From assembly GCA_038200385.1 (NCBI GenBank), contig JBBPYA010000317.1, positions 1 through 12,557 on the forward strand: a stretch of 12,557 bases of DNA, read 5' to 3'. The DNA comes from JBBPYA01 sp038200385 (GTDB lineage Bacteria > Actinomycetota > Actinomycetes > Mycobacteriales > Geodermatophilaceae). Position numbers and translations under genes: made by a program. A model generated the notes under the pieces. That model searched no databases, had not been told where the DNA came from, and saw only the letters and a program-made list of their open reading frames with translations. This document shows, piece by piece, positions 1 to 6,353 of the stretch (its first letter is position 1; the number at the start of each line of letters is the position of its first letter).

Positions 1-48
1 GTCACCGACCTCGTCACGACACTTCCCGCGCCCGCCCGGGTGCGGTAG
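1..48 (+). CDS. C-terminal tail of upstream gene, probably Asp23/Gls24 family (partial)
   Basis: An open frame enters from the left edge and ends at TAG (46-48), giving the last 15 residues, VTDLVTTLPAPARVR. Many Asp23/Gls24 proteins end in a beta strand of the type V-x-V-x-D-L, and the V-T-D-L here fits. The stronger argument is context: the next two genes are the DUF6286-type and AmaP-type proteins that usually follow Asp23 genes in actinomycetes. The gap to the next start is 16 nt, so co-transcription is likely. Only a tail is visible, so the family call is an inference from neighbours. Confidence 0.5.
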   Translation, partial: VTDLVTTLPAPARVR

Positions 49-64
49 CCAGACAGGAGCCCCT

Positions 65-598
65 GTGAAGTTCGTCAACCGCATCCTGGGTGCGGTGCTG
101 AGCCTGGCCCTGATGATCGGCGCGGCCCTGGTCGTCATCGAAGTCGTCGCCGCCCAACTCGGTCTCGGACCGGCGCTCGTGCGCTGGCCGGCGGCCTACA
201 CCTGGGCCAGCAGCACCCGATGGCAGGACACCGTGATCCGCCAGATCGGGATCGGTTGTGTCCTGGTCGGTGTGGTCCTGCTCGTCGCCGAACTCAGACG
301 GCGACGCGTCGACCGGCTGAGCGTGACCGATTCCCCGGACGGTGTGGACACCGCATTCACCCGCAAGGGCGTAGCGCGCGCCGTCCAATCCGCCGTCGGT
401 GCCGTGGACGGCATCCGCGAGGTGTCGGTGGGAGTCCGGCGGCGCAGCGTGCACGTCGCCGCGACGGCCACCGCCCGGCACGACGAGCCGGCCTCGACCT
501 TGCGGGAGCCCGTCGAGCAGGCCGCCCGGGAGCGTCTCGAGCAGCTCCAACTGCGCTCCGCCCCCCGGGTCAAACTCAATGTCCGAGGGAGGTCCTGA
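65..598 (+). CDS. DUF6286-type membrane protein of the Asp23 operon
   Basis: A 177-residue protein starting at GTG (65), preceded by AGGAG at 55-59. Two hydrophobic segments are visible at about residues 6-31 and 58-76. They are followed by an Arg-rich stop-transfer stretch (ELRRRRVDR, 76-84) and a soluble C-terminal domain of about 90 residues with the alternating pattern of a small alpha/beta fold. The architecture matches DUF6286 proteins, which sit next to Asp23/Gls24 and AmaP genes in actinomycetes. The cytosolic domain may interact with Asp23-like proteins at the membrane, which is an inference. The stop codon overlaps the next start (TGATG), so translation of the two is probably coupled. 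No enzymatic motif is visible. Confidence 0.75.
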   Translation: MKFVNRILGAVLSLALMIGAALVVIEVVAAQLGLGPALVRWPAAYTWASSTRWQDTVIRQIGIGCVLVGVVLLVAELRRRRVDRLSVTDSPDGVDTAFTRKGVARAVQSAVGAVDGIREVSVGVRRRSVHVAATATARHDEPASTLREPVEQAARERLEQLQLRSAPRVKLNVRGRS

Positions 599-1167
599 TG
601 CATGCCGACCGCACGAATCGCAGCGTCCTGATCCTGCTCGGTCTGCTGCTCACCGCCGCCGGAGTGGGGATGCTCCTGCTGCACTACGGCGTCTGGGGTC
701 AGGCCTCGGCCTCGCTGCTGGACAACCCGGTGGCTCGGTTCGTCGGGTCGAGCAGCGCGTGGTTCTGGCCCGCCGCCGGCGTGGTGGCGCTGCTGATCGG
801 CCTGCTGGCGCTGCGCTGGTTCCTCGTGCTGTTGCTGTCCACCGATCGCGCCGGTGACCTCGCCGTACCCGGCGACCGATCGGCTGGCACCACAACGGTG
901 TCCAACTCGGCGTTGTCCGATGCCGTCACCGCGCAACTGGAGAGCTATCCCGGGGTGCACTCCGCGCGCGCACGGCTGATCGGCGACAGCGAGGACCCCA
1001 CGCTGGTCCTCGAGGTGACCCTGGTGGAGGACGGCGACCTGATCGCGACCCGCCGCCGGATCGAGACCGAGCTGGTGGCGGCAACGCGCACGGCGGTGGA
1101 CCGCCCGGACCTGCCGGTGCTGCTGGACCTGTCGGTGCTGGCCGGCCGGTCCAGCCGGGTGAGCTGA
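598..1167 (+). CDS. AmaP-like alkaline shock response membrane anchor protein
   Basis: A 189-residue protein starting at ATG 598, which shares its A with the TGA of the previous gene. A strong Shine-Dalgarno (GAGGGAGG, 585-592) lies upstream. Two transmembrane helices are visible at about residues 9-29 and 55-80, with a short extracytoplasmic loop containing several aromatic residues (WGQ, WFWP). The C-terminal 105 residues form a soluble domain. In staphylococci AmaP anchors Asp23 to the membrane; the actinomycete family has the same two-helix plus cytosolic domain shape. It is the last gene of the operon: the next gene starts 107 nt later with its own ribosome binding site. Assignment rests on topology and operon position rather than on a catalytic motif. 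Confidence 0.7.
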   Translation: MHADRTNRSVLILLGLLLTAAGVGMLLLHYGVWGQASASLLDNPVARFVGSSSAWFWPAAGVVALLIGLLALRWFLVLLLSTDRAGDLAVPGDRSAGTTTVSNSALSDAVTAQLESYPGVHSARARLIGDSEDPTLVLEVTLVEDGDLIATRRRIETELVAATRTAVDRPDLPVLLDLSVLAGRSSRVS

Positions 1168-1274
1168 TCCGGATGCCGTTTCACTGCCTGAGTGGCAGAG
1201 CCTGGACCGGACCGAGAGACTGATCAAGACCTCGGGCACCCCCGGGGCCGCCTCACGAGAAAGAGGACACCCGC

Positions 1275-2306
1275 ATGAATATCGGACAGTCGCTGTCTGA
1301 TGCGTTGAGTTCGGTGTTGACGTTCTTGCCGAAGTTGTTGGGTTTCCTGGTGATCCTGATCATCGGGTACATCATCGCGAAGGTGCTGGCCAAGGTCGTG
1401 GCCACGATCCTGGGCAAGGTCGGCTTCGACCGGGCGGTCGAGCGCGGCGGAATCAAGAAGATGTTGGACCGATCGCAGTACGACGCCTCCGACATCCTGG
1501 CCAAGCTGGTGTTCTACGCGGTGATGCTCTTCGTGTTGTCCACCGCGTTCGGGGTGTTCGGCCCGAATCCGATCAGCGTCTATCTGGCCGCGATCATCGG
1601 GTACCTGCCGAAGTTGTTCGTGGCGATCCTGATCGTGGTGCTGGCCGCGGCGATCGCCGCGGCGGTCAAGGGCCTGATCCAGAACAGTCTGGGCGGGTTG
1701 TCCTACGGCGCGGTGCTGGCCAACGTGGCGTCGGTGCTGATCCTGGCCCTCGGGGTGATCGCGGCGCTCAACCAGTTGCAGATCGCGCAGAACGTGGTCA
1801 ACGCGGTGCTGTACGCGGCGTTGACCATCCTGGTCGGGGTCACCGTGGTCGCCGTCGGCGGCGGCGGGATCCACCCGATGCGGGAGCGGTGGGAACGCGG
1901 GCTGACCAAACTCGACGAGGAAGCCCCTCAGGTAAAAGCACACGCCACCCAGGCCAAGGAACGCGCCAAGAACGACCCCGAAGCCTTCGCCCGCGAATCC
2001 GCCACGCAGGCCATGCCCGGTCAGGGCCAGTACGGCGGGCAGCAGGACCAGGGTCAGTACGGCGGTGGGCAGCAGGACCAGGGTCAGTACGGTGGGCAGC
2101 AGGACCAGGGTCAGTACGGTGGGCAGCAGGACCAGGGTCAGTACGGCGGCCAGTACCCGCCGCAGCCCGGCCAGTATCCGGGCCAGCCGGGTCAGTACCC
2201 GGGCCAGCCGGGTCAGTACCCGGGCCAGCCGGGTCAGTACGGCGGCGAGCAGCCCGGTCAGTACGGCGGCCAGCAACGCCCGTACGGCGACCAGAACTAC
2301 AACTGA
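1275..2306 (+). CDS. Channel-like membrane protein (conserved TM helix family) with repetitive Q/G/Y/P tail
   Basis: A 343-residue protein starting at ATG 1275, preceded by a purine-rich site (GAAAGAGGA, 1259-1267). The N-terminal 200 residues carry about five hydrophobic segments (roughly 18-40, 74-96, 103-131, 145-165, 172-195). The first has the pattern LGFLVILIIGYIIAKVLAKV, typical of the conserved TM-helix family (PF05552) related to small mechanosensitive channels such as CmpX. After the last helix comes VGGGGIHPMRERWE, a motif seen at the end of the membrane domain in these proteins, then a charged amphipathic stretch (204-240). Residues 248-343 are low-complexity: QGQYGGQQD-type nonapeptides, then QYPGQPG heptapeptides. 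The tail is likely cytosolic and disordered. Ion conduction is inferred from the family. The gene appears monocistronic, with a hairpin terminator 5 nt after the stop. Confidence 0.8.
   Translation: MNIGQSLSDALSSVLTFLPKLLGFLVILIIGYIIAKVLAKVVATILGKVGFDRAVERGGIKKMLDRSQYDASDILAKLVFYAVMLFVLSTAFGVFGPNPISVYLAAIIGYLPKLFVAILIVVLAAAIAAAVKGLIQNSLGGLSYGAVLANVASVLILALGVIAALNQLQIAQNVVNAVLYAALTILVGVTVVAVGGGGIHPMRERWERGLTKLDEEAPQVKAHATQAKERAKNDPEAFARESATQAMPGQGQYGGQQDQGQYGGGQQDQGQYGGQQDQGQYGGQQDQGQYGGQYPPQPGQYPGQPGQYPGQPGQYPGQPGQYGGEQPGQYGGQQRPYGDQNYN
2016..2303 (+). repeat. Two coding tandem repeats in the channel tail (27-bp and 21-bp units)
   Basis: Units of 27 bp (Q-G-Q-Y-G-G-Q-Q-D) run at 2022-2048, 2079-2105 and 2106-2132. 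A 30-bp variant carrying one extra Gly codon lies at 2049-2078 and a partial copy at 2133-2150. The units at 2079 and 2106 are identical. A second set of three 21-bp units (Q-Y-P-G-Q-P-G) covers 2172-2234. All units keep the reading frame, so copy-number change would lengthen or shorten the tail without a frameshift. Confidence 0.9.
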
Positions 2307-2310
2307 GAAC

Positions 2311-2328
2311 CCCGGGCAGCCGCCCGGG
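2311..2328 (+). terminator. Short GC-rich hairpin after the channel gene
   Basis: CCCGGGC (2311-2317) and GCCCGGG (2322-2328) form a perfect 7-bp stem around the loop AGCC, starting 5 nt after the channel stop codon. There is no T-run, as is common for actinomycete terminators. Confidence 0.6.
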
Positions 2329-2338
2329 CAAACACGGG

Positions 2339-2389
2339 GACATGCGGTCAGTGCGGGGCTCGGCATCGAGCCCGTACTGGCCGCATGTC
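2339..2389. terminator. Long hairpin, 23-bp stem, next to the tRNA fragment
   Basis: Positions 2339-2362 pair with 2367-2389 around the loop GCAT. The stem has 23 base pairs, including two G-T pairs (2348/2380 and 2353/2375), and one bulged G (2358). It lies between the channel gene and the tRNA 3' fragment. It can end transcription of the channel gene on the plus strand. On the minus strand it sits about 10 nt beyond the tRNA 3' end and may be the original terminator of that tRNA before the island inserted. Confidence 0.55.
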
Positions 2390-2398
2390 GCTGTCCGC

Positions 2399-2441
2399 GG
2401 GTGGGGCGGGTGGGGCTCGAACCCACGACCGAAGGATTATG
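2399..2441 (-). repeat. tRNA 3'-half fragment, distal attachment-site copy of a putative island
   Basis: These 43 bases equal 6851-6893, the 3' half of the complete tRNA gene from the anticodon through the T arm and acceptor strand plus three flanking bases, with one mismatch (A2433 against C6885). Similarity falls off abruptly on both sides. The 5' half of the tRNA (D arm, 5' acceptor strand) is absent, so it cannot be a working tRNA. A direct repeat of a tRNA 3' end is the usual mark left by a tyrosine-recombinase insertion. Confidence 0.75.
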
Positions 2442-2487
2442 CGCCCGGCCGGGTCCGTACCGGCGGAGACCCCGCAGTGGGCGCTTT

Positions 2488-2506
2488 ACTGCAGAGCGGG
2501 TGCAGT
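2488..2506. repeat. Small perfect inverted repeat near the island's inner edge
   Basis: ACTGCA (2488-2493) and TGCAGT (2501-2506) flank 7 bases. It lies about 50 bp inside the tRNA fragment. It may be a protein-binding site or chance; nothing else supports a role. Confidence 0.25.
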
Positions 2507-2549
2507 CCGTTCAGCGGTCCCGACTCAGTTCGCGGCTCCGGTGCTGGCA

Positions 2550-2859
2550 GCGGCGAAGGACCGCCGGGCGCGCGATCGTCGAGCAGCTCATTGCGCAGCT
2601 GAAAGGCGAGCCGCCGGCGCACCTGCCGTCCGAGCGCTTCCGGGTCACAAGTGACTGGCTGTCTGTGGCCACGATGGCCTTCGACCTCACCCGCGCGGCC
2701 GGCGCTCCGGCGTCGGTGGTTCGCGCCCAGGCCACCACCGGCAGCATCCGCGCCAACTCGTCAATGTCCCAGCCCGGCTCCGCCTGCTCCGCCCGCCGGC
2801 TCGTGCTGCACCTGGCGACCGGCGGCCCTTGGGGATGGCGGACGTGGATCCAGGTTTAG
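2550..2859 (+). pseudogene. IS1380-type transposase, C-terminal remnant with frameshifts
   Basis: Read in one frame, the region gives AIVEQLIAQLKGEPPAHLPS, then WLSVATMAFDLTRAAGAPAS, and after a gap ARRLVLHL. This is the order of conserved blocks at the C-terminus of one branch of IS1380-family transposases (V-E-Q-x-x-A-D-L-K, A-H-L-P-S-G-x-F, A-x-N-L-x-R-A-A-G, S-A-R-R-L-V-L-H-L). Between the last two blocks the expected R-Q-L-V-N-V-P-A-R-L appears in another frame at about 2750-2780, so at least two compensating indels are present. There is no N-terminal catalytic part, start codon or terminal inverted repeat. The remnant stops at TAG (2857-2859), overlapping the end of the response regulator on the other strand by four bases. 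It is evidence of past insertion-sequence activity in the island. Confidence 0.7.
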
Positions 2860-3530
2860 CGTCCTAGCTCGCGCCGGTGCGTTTCCGGCCCCATACCGGC
2901 ATCGCGGGCGGCCAGTATGGCTTGGGCTCGGTCGGCGACCCGCAGCTTGACCAGGATGGCGGAGACGTTGTTGCGCACCGTTTTCTCACTGATCCCGAGT
3001 TCGTGGGCTATCGAGGGGTTGGTCAGGGGGCGGGCCATCATCGTGAGGACCTGAACCTCTCGGGGGGTGAGGTCTGGGAAGCGGAGCGATGGTGATGCCG
3101 CGGCTGGGGGGTTGAAGTACCGGATGAGGCGGCTGGCGATCGCGCCGCCGAACACGGCGTCGCCGTCGGCCACCGCTCGAAACGCGCGGACGATCTCGGC
3201 GCGACGCGCGCCTTTGAGCAGGTACCCACGGGCCCCGGCCCGGATCGCGGCGAACACGGCGTCGTCGTCCTCGGCCATCGTCAGGACGATCACCCCGATG
3301 TGGGGTGCGCTGTTGACGATGGACCTGGTGGCCTCCACACCGCCCATACCGGGCATGGCCAGGTCCATCAGCACAACGTCGGGCTGCAGCGCCAGGGCCG
3401 CCCGGACGGCATGTGCTCCGTCAGCGACCTCGCCGACGATGACGACCTCCGCACTGCCGCCCAGAAGCGCCGATAGGCTGCCCCGGAAGCCAGCGTGGTC
3501 ATCGCAGATGAGCACGTTCAAAGCGTTCAC
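2856..3530 (-). CDS. NarL/FixJ-family response regulator (REC-LuxR HTH)
   Basis: A 224-residue DNA-binding response regulator starting at GTG 3530, preceded on the minus strand by GGGAGAAGA. The receiver domain spans about residues 4-120: acidic pair D10-D11 (ICDDH), phosphorylation site D56 (VVLMDLAMPG), T84 (VIVLTM) and K106 (GYLLKG) are all present, so it should be phosphorylatable. The LuxR-type helix-turn-helix is at 153-212 (LTPREVQVL, then ISEKTVRNNVSAILVKL). Its first 32 bases overlap the end of the histidine kinase gene, so the two are translationally coupled and form a cognate pair. The target genes are unknown. Unlike the kinase and the membrane protein of the same island, this gene is intact. 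Confidence 0.93.
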   Translation of the reverse strand: MNALNVLICDDHAGFRGSLSALLGGSAEVVIVGEVADGAHAVRAALALQPDVVLMDLAMPGMGGVEATRSIVNSAPHIGVIVLTMAEDDDAVFAAIRAGARGYLLKGARRAEIVRAFRAVADGDAVFGGAIASRLIRYFNPPAAASPSLRFPDLTPREVQVLTMMARPLTNPSIAHELGISEKTVRNNVSAILVKLRVADRAQAILAARDAGMGPETHRRELGR

Positions 3531-4719
3531 CGCGATCTTCTCCCGGGTTCTGCGACACCGGAGCCCGCGCCCGCGCCGGCCAGCTTGTCAGCTGATGGGC
3601 TCGACAGGGCAGCACCGCTCGGACCAAGGTTCCCCGGCCGTCCGGGCCGCGCTGCAGGGTGAGTATGCCGCCCAGCTCGGCCGCCCGCTCGGTCATGGAC
3701 TGCAGCCCGAGGCCGACGGGATGGTCGGAAGTAATCCCCAGGCCGTCGTCCACCACCTCCAGGGTCAGGCCTTGGCGGTCATGGACCAGGTGCAGCACGC
3801 AGGACCGGGCCTGCGCATGCGCCGCGACGTTCTGGATCGCTTCCAGCGCGATGCGGTAGGCCGCCACCTCCACGGCCGCCGGCAACGGAGGAAGGGCAAG
3901 CGGGACCTCGAAGTGCACCGGAACGGCTGCCACATGCGCGACATGCGACTCCAGCGCCGGCACCAGACCCAAGGTGTCAAGGGCCGGAGGCCGGTGTGCG
4001 TGCGCGACGCGGCGGGTCTCCTGCACCGCGGTCTCGGTCTGGTCCAGCAGCGCGTCCAGAAGCGCGTGTGCCCGGGCCGGGTCGGCAAGGGTGAGGTCAC
4101 GGGCCAGCTCGACCTGCATGCTGATCGCCGCCAGTCGAGGCCCCAGGTCGTCGTGCAGGTCGCGGCCCACCCGACGACGTTCCTCCTCCATGGCCAGGAC
4201 CATTTGCTCGCGGGAGCGGTACAGATCGACGGACAGGCCCACGGCGTAGACCGCGGCGCCGATGGGCAGCGCCAGGTCGGCCAGTAGCCGAAGATCAGCC
4301 GGGGCCAGCAACTCACGTCCCCGCCCGGCAACCACCAGGCGGCCCAGGGATGCTCCGGCATGGGTCAGCTCGACCGATGCGAGGCGGCTGCCGTCCACCG
4401 GCGGGGTGCCGTGCTCGGCCGCCGAATCGAGCTGGTCGCCCAGGTTGATGGCGGCGTACGGGGAGCGGAGCGCCTGGGCGGCCGAGCTGACGAGAGTGAC
4501 CAAGACCTGCTGGGGTGCCGCCGGTTGTTGCAGCTGGCGGGCGAGCCTGGTCATCGCGGCATACGGCCGCGCCCGGTCTCCATAGAGCCGGCGGCCGATG
4601 ATCCGTTGGAGCGCATCCCGTAGGGGGGCGAAGGCCACGGCCACGACGGCGGTGGCCAGCACCCGGGCCAGGGCGTCGGCCGAGCCGGGAAGGGCCGCGC
4701 CCGCCCAAGCCGCGGCCAT
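3499..4719 (-). CDS. Histidine kinase, cytoplasmic catalytic part (split from its membrane part by TAG)
   Basis: A 406-residue frame containing the soluble half of a NarX/DesK-type histidine kinase. One hydrophobic segment is visible (about residues 12-33), then the linker RDALQRIIGRRLYGDRARPY found in actinomycete kinases with multi-helix sensors, and a GAF-like region (about 65-165). The dimerisation/phosphoacceptor block is EEERRRVGRDLHDDLGPRLA with H189. The HATPase domain has an N-box (EAIQNVAAHAQA, N297), a G1 box (DDGLGI, 324-329) and a G2 box (GLGLQSM, 336-342). All catalytic residues look present. ATG 4719 has no clear Shine-Dalgarno. It lies two codons after an in-frame TAG that ends the sensor part, so this was almost certainly one gene. 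It could be made by re-initiation, by read-through, or not at all. Confidence 0.85.
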   Translation of the reverse strand: MAAAWAGAALPGSADALARVLATAVVAVAFAPLRDALQRIIGRRLYGDRARPYAAMTRLARQLQQPAAPQQVLVTLVSSAAQALRSPYAAINLGDQLDSAAEHGTPPVDGSRLASVELTHAGASLGRLVVAGRGRELLAPADLRLLADLALPIGAAVYAVGLSVDLYRSREQMVLAMEEERRRVGRDLHDDLGPRLAAISMQVELARDLTLADPARAHALLDALLDQTETAVQETRRVAHAHRPPALDTLGLVPALESHVAHVAAVPVHFEVPLALPPLPAAVEVAAYRIALEAIQNVAAHAQARSCVLHLVHDRQGLTLEVVDDGLGITSDHPVGLGLQSMTERAAELGGILTLQRGPDGRGTLVRAVLPCRAHQLTSWPARARAPVSQNPGEDRGERFERAHLR

Positions 4720-4722
4720 CGC

Positions 4723-5595
4723 CTAGCCCGCGACGAGCAGGAACGTCAGGATCGCGTACACCAGGGCTCGGCTGGCCAGCGCCTCGACGTCGAACAGCTG
4801 GTACCTCAGCATGGCCACCGCTATGGCCAGCGGCACGACCACGGGCGCCAGCTGGACGAGCGGGAAGACCAGGGAGTACAGCGAGGGTGCCAAGAGCGCG
4901 ACCGCAGCGTCCACACCGAAGGCAGTTGCGAGCACGACCAGCGCCAGGACCACCCACATGATCTGCTGCCGCGCCTGCCGACCTGCGCGCCGCCACCGCA
5001 AGACCAAACTGACCGTGGCGGCCACCGAACACCCCAGCAGGACCAGCCCGGCCGCAGTCATCACCGCGGGCCCGACCGCCATCAGGGCGGCCACCGCATG
5101 CGGGTTGGGCACCCTCGTGTCGCCCAGGACCAGGGTCGACTGGCCGAAGGCGCCGAACACCCCCAGGATCACCGCCAAAGCGGCTGCGAGGACAGCCAAA
5201 CCCCGCCACCGCCGGGAGGGCAGGTGGCCGTCCGGGAAGGTCAGGGCCACCAGCACGAACAGCGGTACCAACGCCGGAGGGTAAACCCAGTTCGCCACCA
5301 ACAAGGCCGCTTCCGCCCCTGGGCCCACCGGCGGGTGGTCCAGGCCCACCCGGGCCAGGCCCTCCGCACCCTGACCCACCAGGAACGGCAAACCTGTCGC
5401 CAGCAGCAACCAGCCAACGGTATGCCGCGGTCGCCGGCCGGCCAGGAAGCCTCCCACCAGCGCGATGACCGATGCCGAAGTGAGCAGGGTCCACGACGAG
5501 CCGAGGATGCCCGCCCGCACGCTGACCACAGTGGCGGCCGCCGCGACCAGAACGGTCTCCGCAACCAGCACGGTCTCCGCCAGTGCGTCGCCCAC
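4723..5595 (-). CDS. Membrane sensor part of the split histidine kinase
   Basis: A 290-residue multi-spanning membrane protein starting at GTG 5595 and ending at TAG (4723-4725). About eight hydrophobic segments are visible (roughly 35-52, 60-76, 97-120, 132-150, 168-197, 211-235, 243-263, and from 278 to the stop). The motif LTFPDGHLPSRRWR (118-131) and the ending LRYQLFDVEALASRALVYAI are characteristic of the sensor half of actinomycete NarL-type kinases, where the chain normally runs on through one more helix into the kinase. Here the helix is cut at LLVAG-stop, and the following frame (A, then M-A-A-A-W-A-G) continues it. Homologues commonly carry Tyr just after this point, so a TAC or TAT to TAG change is the simplest origin. 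Alone it would be a sensor without a kinase domain. Confidence 0.75.
   Translation of the reverse strand: MGDALAETVLVAETVLVAAAATVVSVRAGILGSSWTLLTSASVIALVGGFLAGRRPRHTVGWLLLATGLPFLVGQGAEGLARVGLDHPPVGPGAEAALLVANWVYPPALVPLFVLVALTFPDGHLPSRRWRGLAVLAAALAVILGVFGAFGQSTLVLGDTRVPNPHAVAALMAVGPAVMTAAGLVLLGCSVAATVSLVLRWRRAGRQARQQIMWVVLALVVLATAFGVDAAVALLAPSLYSLVFPLVQLAPVVVPLAIAVAMLRYQLFDVEALASRALVYAILTFLLVAG
5545..5580 (-). repeat. 18-bp tandem duplication in the sensor N-terminus
   Basis: Positions 5545-5562 and 5563-5580 are 18-bp copies differing at two bases. They encode A-E-T-V-L-V twice near the N-terminus of the sensor protein. The duplication keeps the frame. Confidence 0.8.
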
Positions 5596-5730
5596 GCCCG
5601 GCGCCCCGGGATGGTCACCTCAAGGCGCCGAGTGACGCGGGCACGACCCTGGAAGGGCACCATCACAGTCTCCGCCCTCGCCGTGCACTTGCGCCCACGA
5701 CTTTGCCGCGGCCACGACGACCCGGGCGGC

Positions 5731-5883
5731 TTACCTCGGGGGGATACGCGCGGAGCGAACCACCCGCAGAGCAGTCACCCCCATCGTGGCAAACGCCGCG
5801 CCCATCAGCGCCAGCGTCCCCGGCAACACCCCCGAGGCGAACAGCTTCAGCAGCACGCTCACCAGCAGGAAGACCCCGGCCGC
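5731..5883 (-). pseudogene. Displaced C-terminal tail of the frameshifted membrane protein
   Basis: In the frame one base off from the upstream membrane-protein gene, 50 codons read AAGVFLLVSVLLKLFASGVL, then PGTLALMGAAFATMGVTALR and a basic end (VVRSARIPPR-stop). This gives two further hydrophobic helices and a plausible cytosolic end. There is no start codon or ribosome binding site at its head, and the upstream frame runs into a non-helical PGSSCW-stop in the same bases. It is therefore best read as the original C-terminus of the gene at 5859-6353, separated by a one-base loss in the GC run at about 5878-5892. Confidence 0.65.
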
Positions 5884-6353
5884 CGCGGCAATAGCCCGGC
5901 CCGGATCGTGGCCAAGGAGAAGAGCAAGAGGCCGGCCACGTAACACCCGATCACCGCGAAGATGACTACCAGCATGGGAAGGGGCGGGTCGCCGTGAGGT
6001 GCCCCCTGCGAGTGGACGAAACCCCAGGTCTCGTTCAGCGTCAGCACGAACAAGCACCCCGAACCCACCACAGCCAGGCCCGAAGCGAGTCGCCCGAATC
6101 TGCCGAACGCGTGCCACTGGAGCGCGCTTAAGCCCAGGAAGCCCACGAACATGAGCCCCACCCACGTCGAATGCAGCGCGGAGGGCACCACACCCTCCTG
6201 GATGCCCGGCACCCGGTCGTCCCACCACTCGTGGACCCCCATGACCACCCCTGCAAGCACGGCGGCCACCCCACCCGTCCGCACCAAACCCGCGGACCTG
6301 CTCCAGCCCTGGCGCGCTGTGCCCGTGGACCCCAAATGTGAGGCAGCAGCCAT
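5859..6353 (-). CDS. Multi-spanning membrane protein of unknown function, truncated by frameshift
   Basis: This starts at ATG 6353 behind a strong Shine-Dalgarno (GGGAGG, seen as cctccc at 6359-6364 on the plus strand) and runs 164 residues to TGA. Four hydrophobic segments are visible (about 24-42, 62-80, 88-108, 128-150). The first loop is rich in Trp and acidic residues (HEWWDDRVPGIQEG), and a further aromatic or acidic loop follows (LNETWGFVHSQGAPHGD). The last ten or so residues are probably not native, because the neighbouring frame supplies two more helices (5731-5883); the intact form would be about 207 residues. It is the first gene of the minus-strand cluster leading to the kinase and regulator. 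I do not recognise a family. A role in signal perception with the kinase is only a guess from position. Confidence 0.6.
   Translation of the reverse strand: MAAASHLGSTGTARQGWSRSAGLVRTGGVAAVLAGVVMGVHEWWDDRVPGIQEGVVPSALHSTWVGLMFVGFLGLSALQWHAFGRFGRLASGLAVVGSGCLFVLTLNETWGFVHSQGAPHGDPPLPMLVVIFAVIGCYVAGLLLFSLATIRAGLLPRRPGSSCW

Noticed and set aside
1184..1198. Hairpin CTGCC-TGAGT-GGCAG as terminator of the Asp23-type operon
   Set aside because: The 5-bp stem is too weak to support in a GC-rich genome and there is no T-run.
2016..2303. CRISPR-like or regulatory direct repeats
   Set aside because: The units are in-frame coding repeats of 27 and 21 bp with no spacers.
1224..2426. 400-residue minus-strand open frame opposite the channel gene, with Leu/Val-rich repeats
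   Set aside because: It is the complement of the repetitive tail and GC-rich codons of the channel gene. It has no family motif, and the plus-strand gene has a ribosome binding site, helices and conserved motifs.
2399..2475. A second complete tRNA gene
   Set aside because: Only the 3' half is present. The D arm and 5' acceptor strand are missing, and the anticodon stem cannot form.
4723..4725. Programmed read-through or recoding (for example pyrrolysine) at the TAG
   Set aside because: No flanking recoding element or tRNA/enzyme set is visible. Other genes here also end in TAG as a normal stop, and nearby lesions favour simple decay.
4313..5494. Long minus-strand frame overlapping both kinase halves, which could suggest one unbroken gene
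   Set aside because: It is in a different frame, Gly/Pro/Arg-rich, and contains none of the kinase motifs. It does not bridge the TAG.
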